In this document: positions 57,131-64,000 of the stretch, piece after piece
Layout of the letters: each line of letters opens with the position of its first letter
Numbering within the stretch: the stretch's first letter is position 1
Assembly: GCA_038373885.1 (NCBI GenBank)
Contig: JAWZYV010017538.1
Coordinates: forward strand, 372,001-436,000
Origin: Cheiracanthium punctorium
Taxonomy: Eukaryota; Arthropoda; Arachnida; Araneae; Cheiracanthiidae
Length of the DNA stretch: 64,000 bases
Direction of reading: 5' to 3'
Notes under the pieces: generated by a model
The model's input: the letters and a program-made list of their open reading frames with translations, nothing else
Told to the model about the DNA's origin: nothing
Database searches by the model: none
Position numbers and translations under genes: made by a program

Positions 57131-57159
57131 AAACTGCTTTATGTATCACAATAAGTGAT

Positions 57160-57725
57160 ACATGAAAGCAAAGAGAAATAAAATAAGTTTATTTTCGGGT
57201 ACAAATATTCGATATGTGACCCTTTTGTTACACGTCATACATCCAATCTGTGATCCAGTTCGTTTCATACATTTTTGTAGCCTCACTCTATCAATGGCTC
57301 ATAACGCTGCGCAAATGAGTTCTATAAGTTCTGGCAGCTCTTAATACAGAGACCAACAACTCCGGCCTTAATAGAGAAGTTGCCTTTTTTTCCAATGCAA
57401 AGACCCGCCATTGGAAAACAAAAGTTCTGGCAGTTTTGTCGGAATTGTTGATACATAAACAATGTCTTTGATGTAACCTCAAAGAAAGAAATCACGTGGT
57501 GTTAGGTATGGGGATCTAGGTGGCCACCTGATTAAGGGTAAATCTGTTTCTTTAAATTAATGATATCATCGCAGAATGCTCTTGTTGGTTTGCACTTCTT
57601 TTCCTTAGAAATTTCTAAATCCACGTTGCACCGAAATAACTGAAAAAAAAAAAAAAAAAAACGCATGCATACTCGTAATACGCAAAACTCTTCTTTGTCA
57701 TTGTCACCATGTTTGGCGTTCAATC
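57160..57725 (-). pseudogene. Mariner/Tc1-type transposase remnant, minus strand, internally deleted
   Basis: At 57,455-57,540 the minus strand reads PPRSPYLTPRDFFL, stop (TGA where TGG is expected), GYIKDIVYVSTIPTKLPELL. This is the SPDL.P.DFFLWG..K..VY motif around the last catalytic Asp of DDE/D transposases. Further along (57,165-57,330) comes the decayed tail with RLQKCMKRTGSQIGC. About 57,640-57,725 has an N-terminal-like piece, MVTMTKKSFAYYEYA. The middle, with the first two catalytic Asp residues, is missing, and the Asp of SPDL is Tyr here. Confidence 0.6.
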
Positions 57726-57769
57726 ACAGCGATTTGAATGTGCTGGCATGGTGGAAAAAAAAAACCTGG

Positions 57770-58750
57770 TATATTTCTCTTTATAACAGGGTGTCCACCG
57801 GTGACTAAAAAGGCAACTTTTGCTACTAATTCCAAGATTTATATATGGTCCCTTAACTAATGATAATAAGCCATTTTAATTAATATAAATTAAACTACAG
57901 AATGCAAAAATTTAAAATTTTGCACAGCCATGTAAAATTACTTTCTGCATCTATTTCTATCGAAATTTGGCTAGGTCGCTATTTATTTATCTTTATTTTA
58001 TTTTAATAATCCATAATTCATATTACTATTTCATAAAAAATTACAATAATAATAAATTATGTTTGGGTCATTTAGTTCTAATAGTACGAATAAAAATGAG
58101 CTTCTTAATATCCATATTATGTGAGGTATGAATTAAAGTGTGACAAAATATTTTAACGTAAGATGTGGGAGATTTTGGAAGCTCATAACTCTCTGGTTCT
58201 CAGTTAAATTTAATGAAAAGTAGTATCCGATGTTAAAATGAGCTAAATTTTTGAAATATGAAGCGAAATGTAGGGGTTGCTATTGAAAAAAAAAAGTTGG
58301 CGCAAATTTAATTATGAAGATGACCCCTTATGCAAATGTTATGTATAGCAAATTAAAGCATACGTTAATCGTAAATGATTGGTATATCTAACTTTGCTGT
58401 ACGACGAACAACGGTGAAATAAAGAGCAAGTGGGCTTCTGTTTTTTCCCCTTATCTGTACGTGCGTATGCCTGTATGTATGTAATTCACATAACTCAAAA
58501 ACTATTAGGTTTACTATTATGAAATTTTATGGTTAGGACTGTTGTAACATCTAGTCGTTCACCTCCTTTTTTTATTCCAACCGTCTGAGAAGTTTATTCA
58601 CTGGATCACCGCAAACACTTGCAATGCATTAAAGTATATGGGCAGCTTCAATACACGGTCACATACGTCTGTAGACAATATTTAGGTCACGCCTAAAATC
58701 TCGCCAACCATTGCCAATTTTGGCGAGTTTTAGACATAGGCCAAATTCGG
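57770..58750. other. AT-rich intron, no gene seen
   Basis: Contains CAGGGTGTCCACCGGTGAC near 57,787, which looks like a transposon end, but no partner end was identified. Confidence 0.4.
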
Positions 58751-58756
58751 CTTTAA

Positions 58757-59042
58757 CCGTTTGACTGCTATCCATCAAAATCCTCATACACCCTCCAATA
58801 AAAGCATTCGAGCAAGAGAGAAATTTCCTATTTTAGATTTGCGAAAAATAGTTGAGTTTTTGAAAAACGCACAACTTAATAGAAATATGGAATAACATAT
58901 TTATGCATAGCTTAACTCATATTCTATGATAAATAACTTTTAGTATACGAAACCAACGTAGGAAATTTCTCTCTTGCTCGAATGCTTCTTTTGGAGGGTG
59001 TACATTCCAAAAGCGCAATAGCGCTGCATAGCAGTCAAACGG
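58757..59042. mobile_element. TTAA-flanked MITE, 286 bp
   Basis: TTAA at 58,753-58,756 and 59,043-59,046. Ends CCGTTTGACTGCTAT and ATAGCAGTCAAACGG are inverted. A second inner inverted pair holds ACACCCTCCAA and AGCATTCGAGCAAGAGAGAA followed by ATTTCCTA. A piggyBac-type target site; no coding content. Confidence 0.8.
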
Positions 59043-59765
59043 TTAAATTAAATTTTTAAGACTGACAAAACTCGGCGAATATAAGAGATTGGCGATTGCT
59101 CTTGCATTTGCCGAGAAATCTCCATAACTTAATACTATTGAAATTTCGCTTTATGCCATAGTTTTATACCTTAAGCTTTATCCCTTTAAGAAGAGAAAGA
59201 ATTTTAGCTCTCGAAGAAGAGAATTGGCTTGATATTACAATGAAATTCAACTTTAATCTCCGTAGCTTTGCATTAGTAGTCCACGCATCATGTTACATAA
59301 GTCTATTAGGTTCAGTTTTAAATGTCGATAACGTTGCATGACGCTTCCATCCAATATGTTAAAATAACATTCTTAAAGTTCAGTTATTTATTGAATTTGA
59401 TACTTGGAAATGTTGCATGATTGGAAAGTGAATAATTTCAGGTTGGAATAAAATTTATTTTAAAAGTATCTTGAAAATGCCTAGAGCGTATTACTACAAA
59501 AATAAAACTTTGCACGATATATAAAATTTAAAAAATTTCAGATTGTATGTGATTTGTGTTCACATTTTATTCAGTAGAAAATTTCGTTGAAAATTCAACT
59601 AAATTAGAAATTGTACTTCTAAAGTAAATTTTTGTTTTCTAATTTTTACCCCTAGCATAAAGAATGGAAATAAAGAATTTATTTAAACATATACTTTTGC
59701 TAAACTGAAATGAGTTGTTTTTAAAAAATGATAATTTTTAATGAATTGTCGCATTTAAATTTTAG

Positions 59766-59829
59766 GGGTATACAGCTCAACAGTTAGCAGAAATTGTGGG
59801 AGATAAAAAGTTAGCCGAGTATCTGGAAA
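59766..59829 (+). CDS. rdgA: DGK zeta/iota-like exon 9 of window (ankyrin repeat 4)
   Basis: A 64-base exon, acceptor AAATTTTAG, donor GAAA|GTAAGTAT, phase 0 to phase 1. It encodes GYTAQQLAEIVGDKKL followed by AEYLE, the last short ankyrin repeat. The G.T...LAE..GD..LA.YLE pattern is shared with the final repeat of DGK zeta/iota, after which vertebrate proteins run on for about 15-20 residues to a PDZ-binding tail. Confidence 0.9.
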
Positions 59830-60428
59830 GTAAGTATCACTAACTTAACATTTCTAACTTTTTGTTCTATTATGAAATACTGAACATTTCCTCTAAGTTA
59901 ATGTATTTCGCTTTCATCGCTGGAGTAAACACAACTGTGGGATTTATCTGCTGTGTAGATAGCTACTTACTCTCACTGGTGTTTGAATATTTGACGAGAT
60001 ATTCCAATACTAATTGTTTCATGTAATTTGTGCAAACGCTGGGCTCCCAAAATGCATTCAAAGATCAATCCTGGAGAGCAGAGCTAGCCAAACTGGAGAA
60101 TCTCTGCTTTTGCGTCTTCGCAACCGTAAGAACAAACGGATTGAGTTGCATTAACAACTGCTTACCTGAGAATATACTTTCATTAAAATTAGAAAAATTG
60201 TATGTTATAAAAGAATTAATAATTTCTCGTAGCAAAAACATTTTAAATAGCGTTAATAATCCCATTGTAGCTCTTTTCTGCAATCAAACTAAATTTTTGT
60301 TTAAAAAAATGTAAATTTTAATTGCATTCCTCAGTTTCTATAATTTCTTACAAGAGCATGTAAAACATTTCATATTTCCAACTCAAACATCGAATTGAAT
60401 TTAGTAAAATCTTTTGATGATACAAAGT
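59830..60428. other. Intron, no gene supported
   Basis: A 94-codon plus ORF (60,030-60,314) and an overlapping minus ORF have no recognisable domain. Confidence 0.4.
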
Positions 60429-61176
60429 GATCAATTACCGTTGGTTTTTCTCATTACCCTTAAATTCAACAGATGTGGCAGCTATTTTAACACTGAAGAA
60501 TCATTGTTTTGATCTTTTTTTAAGTGTGGGAAACAATTTCCAACACTGTTGGACTGTTACAACTTTATTTGGGAGGTTAAAAATAATGAATGTGTCCCTT
60601 TGAGTGTTTTTCCTTTTGGTAAAAAAAAATGGAGACGCACAACGTTAGATTCTGCAATAATTTTATTTTTTGAAAAACATAATTTAATTCTAATTATTTA
60701 AATTACCATTCCATTAATAATTATTCCTCGCCCCTTTACACTTTTTTGTGTGTGGTCTTATCTCAAAAATAGGGTTTTTTCAGAAAAGTCCGGCAAACAT
60801 CGATGAATCAAAACAAATCATAACGGAAGAAATCTCGTCAGTAACACCAACAATGTTGCGAAGTGCATCAAAACTGCTCGACATGTTCATGTTTGCATTT
60901 AAAATGGTGGCAAACATTTTCAACATTTGCTGTAAGGAATGATAATATAAAAAAAAATTGAGTTAAATTATGTTTTTTCAAAAATAAATTATCACTGGAT
61001 TAAGTAACGTTCTGCGTTTCAATTTCTGTTTTACCTCACAAATAAAGTAGTAACAGTCCAACAGTGTTGGAAATTGTTTCCACGTAAACAAGGTTCAAAC
61101 ATTTATACTTTACTGTTAGAATAACTGCCACATCCGTCAGATTTAAGGATAAAAAGAAAAATCTAAAAAATTGATC
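60429..61176. mobile_element. DNA element with ~130-bp terminal inverted repeats and transposase remnant
   Basis: The left arm 60,429-60,560 and right arm 61,042-61,176 are inverted matches through GATGTGGCAG(C/T)TATT, GGAAACAATTTCCAACACTG and TTGGACTGTTAC. The space between holds a mariner-like coding remnant. No clear target duplication. Confidence 0.7.
60766..60942 (+). pseudogene. Mariner-type transposase tail inside the preceding element
   Basis: Reads FFQKSPANIDESKQIITEEI, then SSVTPTMLRSASKLLDMFM and a stop at 60,942. P.NI.E.K..I.EEI..VTP.ML resembles the C-terminal helix region of mariner-like transposases after the last catalytic residue. No catalytic part is present. Confidence 0.5.
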
Positions 61177-61881
61177 TTTTAAATTAACCACCCTATAGAA
61201 CAACCAGATAACTTTTTCATCTTTATGAGATAAAAACTGAATGAATATTTCAATTTCAAAATTCGTGATTTTATAAAACTTTTTGCAATTTTTTCAATTG
61301 ATAGATTATTTAAAAAGTAATAAAAAAAAATTAGTTATTTTTTTAACATTTTTTAAAACTTTTATTTTTTATTTTGTCTTGGTTATTCTCTTAACTAACT
61401 TTGCTGGATTTATTAACTTTCTCGGCCCCACTTGTAACTAGTTTAGAATTTTAATTAAATAATTTTGAAGTGCAAGTTTTATTTTACCGTTTAATATGTG
61501 CACAGAAGTAAAATATTTTACGTTTTAAATTTGATTCTAATACCTGCATTTTCCGTAAAGCGTTATAATGAAATATCTTACTTACGATTTGCATTTCGTA
61601 GATGAAACTTCTTCTTTCTTGTATGTTATAATGCGGTAAAACAGTTTCAAAATATAAGACCGAGTAACCGTATAAAAAGTTTTTGTAAGTAAAAAACAAA
61701 ATTGATAATATAAAAGTGCCGTGACATGAATATTTACCGACAAATTTGTGACTGGAAGGATATCTTGATAACCAGCAGTTGCAAGTTGAGCAACAATTTG
61801 GGCAAACATCCGGTATAGTTAGATTTTAGATTCTTACTGCCCTTGTGCAAATATTTCTGAACTAATTTCAAATCGTTTCAG

Positions 61882-61907
61882 GTGTTGCCGAATCTGTGAT
61901 ACTCTGA
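61882..61907 (+). CDS. rdgA: Tentative last coding exon of the DGK gene
   Basis: After the acceptor AAATCGTTTCAG the first two bases complete the codon left open by the previous exon. The frame then reads SVAESVIL and TGA. No other in-phase short exon was convincing before 64,000, and an AATAAA lies about 470 bases downstream. The predicted end, VIL, would fit a class II PDZ ligand, but it is not the ETAV end known from DGK zeta and iota, and the exon is only 26 bases. The true last exon may therefore lie beyond the window, or this may be an alternative end. Confidence 0.4.
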
Positions 61908-64000
61908 GGATTCATCCAGAATTCTCCTATGATACTTTTCAAAGAAGACGGTCCATAAACTTGCAACATTGTGATTCATTTTTATCAATTGCTTAAGCAG
62001 ACCTGTTTGCGATGCCCATGTCTAGAGCTTTATGTTTAAGCAAATTTGTACTTTTCTTAGAAGATGGCAGCTGTTTTTTACATTTTTTTATTTGTGAATC
62101 ACGTAGAGTACGCATAGACATTTTCCAGTTGATGTATGTGTTTTGAGTGTTTTTCCTTTTAGTGTTCTGTCATAAACATAAAAAAAAGTCCAATTGACAA
62201 ATAACTACTTGAAAAATGCCGTTTTTACTGGCATAGGTTATGTTGAGATTTTTCAGCCATTAAACCACCGCCAAAATGTTCAAAGTTTACCAGCACTGAA
62301 TGAAATTTTAGGCATATCTTTTGACAATGTAGGATGGAAATGAATTACTCGTTTATATCATGTATTTTTTACCCAAATAAAGTATGTTACAAAAGCAAGA
62401 GTATGTTTACTTCCCTGCATGACAATATTTATATTTAAAAGAACTTTTGTAGTTTGGACGAAACATACACATATTTAAGTTTATAAGATGAACATTTACA
62501 CTGCAGAAAAATCACGTAACAATAAACTTCACTTCTACAAAAATTCCAGATCAGCGAATAAAATATTACTATTAAAAGAAAGCTAGTTCAGTCCCTTTTG
62601 TGAATCGGTGAAATTTCCGGAACCTTGAAATTCGCTGTACAGAGATATTACAGTTGAACTAAGTCTGTTTCACTTTAAACTTTGCTTTAAAAAATATTTC
62701 AAAAATACGAATTTGATTTTCGTACCTGGAAATTTGTCAAAACCGAGTTCTTACGGTATAAGAGTATCAAACACATTGATTTTACACATGTATTTTCGTG
62801 CCGCATTGTTCTACTACTTCTGTTACGATCTCGAAGTGCACACATGAATGCACGAGCTCGACACTTGAGCAAATAAAAAAATTACATATACATTAATATA
62901 TATTTTACTCTTTTATTTCTTTTTTAACACTTATGGATTTTTTCGATACTTTTTTATTTTTTATTTTAATTTTTTTAATTCCGAATCTAACATTTTTATA
63001 ATTTTATTTTTGAAATCTATATTATAAAAATAATTAATTCAAAATTATTTTGTAATAAATAATAAAAAATTATCGTAAAATGAATAAGTGATAATAATAG
63101 TAATGAGTAAATAAATAATTTTCTACTATAATCAAAAACAATAACTACTACTCGAAAACTACTGAGATCATAGAGTAAAAGCTATTAATTTATTGGTCAA
63201 AATCCATTGCATCGTCTGAAAAACAATCTCATCCTATTGTGATGCACTTCCGTCAACGTTTTTCTCCAGGAAAAACATGGCTTAAATCGCTTTTGCAAAA
63301 TACCTTCAGAATCGGTAGCGATTTTTTAAAATTAAATTAATGGACTCAAAAATGTGACTACATAAAGTAAAGGCAATTTCAACCGTGAAAATAGGAAGGT
63401 GTCATAGTTCGTCACATCAGGTGAATATGGAGCTTGTGACGCCGTATATGTCGAATGGTTGATTAAAAACTCACGAAAAATAATGACTCATTAACATTCT
63501 CCGTTTCAAAACATTAACAATGTGAAAATTCTTACCTCTTCCAAAACAAAGTTATTTTCGAACGATAAAAGGAAATAATTTGATTCTTACCTGATATTTA
63601 AGGAAGTCGTAAAAATGTTTGATGAAAGTTGGTAGACGATATCAATCATGGATATATTTCAAAATAATCATTTCGAGCAGAATATTTTATATTATTAGAC
63701 ATTTTGTAGATTATTTATTTTGATAAAATATTTATGTTTTATATTATTAGGGGATCAGAGTAATGTTTACTTTTCTGATAAATGAATGAATTATAAGCAG
63801 TACTGATGTGCAAAAAAATAAAGAGAAAAAAAAACTTTGCAAAGCTAAAGACTCTAACTCCTGCATACGAGAGTATCAGTTCAGAAAGTCTGTTCAAGAA
63901 TGTATTTGTATAACTTGTAGTTTAAATGCTGGGAAACTGGAGTAGGTAGGGACTCGTTTTTTCTACTGTATTTGAGTATTTAAGTATTTTATGAAAGGCA
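61908..64000. other. 3' flank or last intron; no further gene seen
   Basis: AT-rich throughout, with AT-only stretches at 62,880-63,130. Nothing in the last 2 kb matches a PDZ-binding ETAV end or another exon of the DGK gene. Confidence 0.5.
62376..62381 (+). promoter_or_regulatory. Candidate polyadenylation signal of the DGK gene
   Basis: AATAAA followed by AGTATGTTAC and a T/G-containing stretch, about 470 bases after the tentative stop codon. In AT-rich DNA this hexamer is common by chance, so the call depends on the terminal exon being right. Confidence 0.3.

Larger units (their letters stand above)
6791..61907 (+). other. rdgA: Gene span: type IV diacylglycerol kinase (DGK zeta/iota, rdgA-like), 3' part
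   Basis: Nine spliced exons, plus a tentative tenth, read in one continuous frame across about 55 kb. Together they give roughly 382 codons of a DGK zeta/iota-type C-terminus. The enzyme family phosphorylates diacylglycerol to phosphatidic acid at membranes, and in insects rdgA acts in phototransduction. Seen here are the post-catalytic FLD...FFRID.AQEHL.YV block, an acidic Ser-rich linker and four ankyrin repeats with TALHHAA and TALHRAA cores. The order and spacing match type IV DGKs. C1 domains and the kinase domain are absent because they lie upstream of the window. Junction phases are 0, 1, 2, 1, 0, 1, 2, 0, 1, and all fit. Introns range from about 1.5 kb to 16.5 kb and are full of transposons. 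The family assignment is strong; the choice of rdgA rather than an arthropod paralogue is inferred. Confidence 0.88.

Noticed and set aside
60473..60560. Possible exon after TTCAACAG, phase-compatible with the 59,829 donor
   Set aside because: The segment lies in the left arm of the inverted repeat 60,429-61,176 and is repeated inverted at 61,042-61,140, so it is transposon sequence.
62164..62201. Another in-phase short exon after CCTTTTAG reading MFCHKHKKKSN
   Set aside because: Poor, A-rich composition and no match to any DGK tail; the 61,882 exon has the better acceptor context.

Overview
The window is eukaryotic, AT-rich DNA, almost certainly from an arthropod. A chelicerate such as a spider would fit the very long introns and dense DNA-transposon/MITE load, but that is inference. 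It has no bacterial features such as operons, ribosome-binding sites, long contiguous genes or CRISPR arrays. Its backbone is the 3' part of one plus-strand gene. At least nine and probably ten short exons, from 6,791 to about 61,907, splice in consistent phase into the C-terminal part of a type IV diacylglycerol kinase (DGK zeta/iota; Drosophila rdgA). The first two and a half exons encode the region after the catalytic/accessory domain, with a WWFLD...FFRID.AQEHL.YV..IC.DE.YI block. A long acidic linker exon follows, then five small exons encoding four C-terminal ankyrin repeats, and a tentative 9-codon last exon with a polyA signal about 470 bases downstream. The zinc-finger and kinase domains must lie upstream of base 1.

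The rest is intron and 3' flank, largely built of mobile elements. Bases 1-830 hold a broken Helitron-like ORF. 2.1-2.8 kb, 5.2-5.8 kb and 54.8-55.3 kb hold palindromic MITEs, two of them with intact TTAA ends. 9.96-11.32 kb is an element rich in AAGCTT. 16.3-18.3 kb holds two related solo LTRs on the minus strand. 19.5-22.3 kb has SINE copies and a 183-bp tandem duplication. 23.87-27.75 kb is a cluster: a 100-bp TA-flanked MITE, a fold-back mariner derivative, a 2.6-kb DNA transposon with 10-bp target duplications and a multiply frameshifted transposase, and a SINE.

From 31.2 to 38.3 kb lie a GC-rich hairpin element, two copies of a 440-bp TA-flanked MITE, a set of decayed tandem coding-like repeats, and an unassigned 196-codon minus-strand ORF (33,674-34,264) with an N-terminal membrane segment and a Ser/Thr repeat. 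The 16.5-kb intron from 43,313 to 59,765 may contain a roughly 10.6-kb insertion with related TTACAACAC-rich ends in inverted orientation, one exon-like ORF, several satellite-like arrays and a mariner remnant. 57-61 kb holds further mariner-type remnants and a TTAA-flanked MITE.

No RNA gene other than tRNA-derived SINE heads was found. Nothing was run through a database: family names rest on recognised motifs, and boundaries on terminal repeats and target duplications read by eye.
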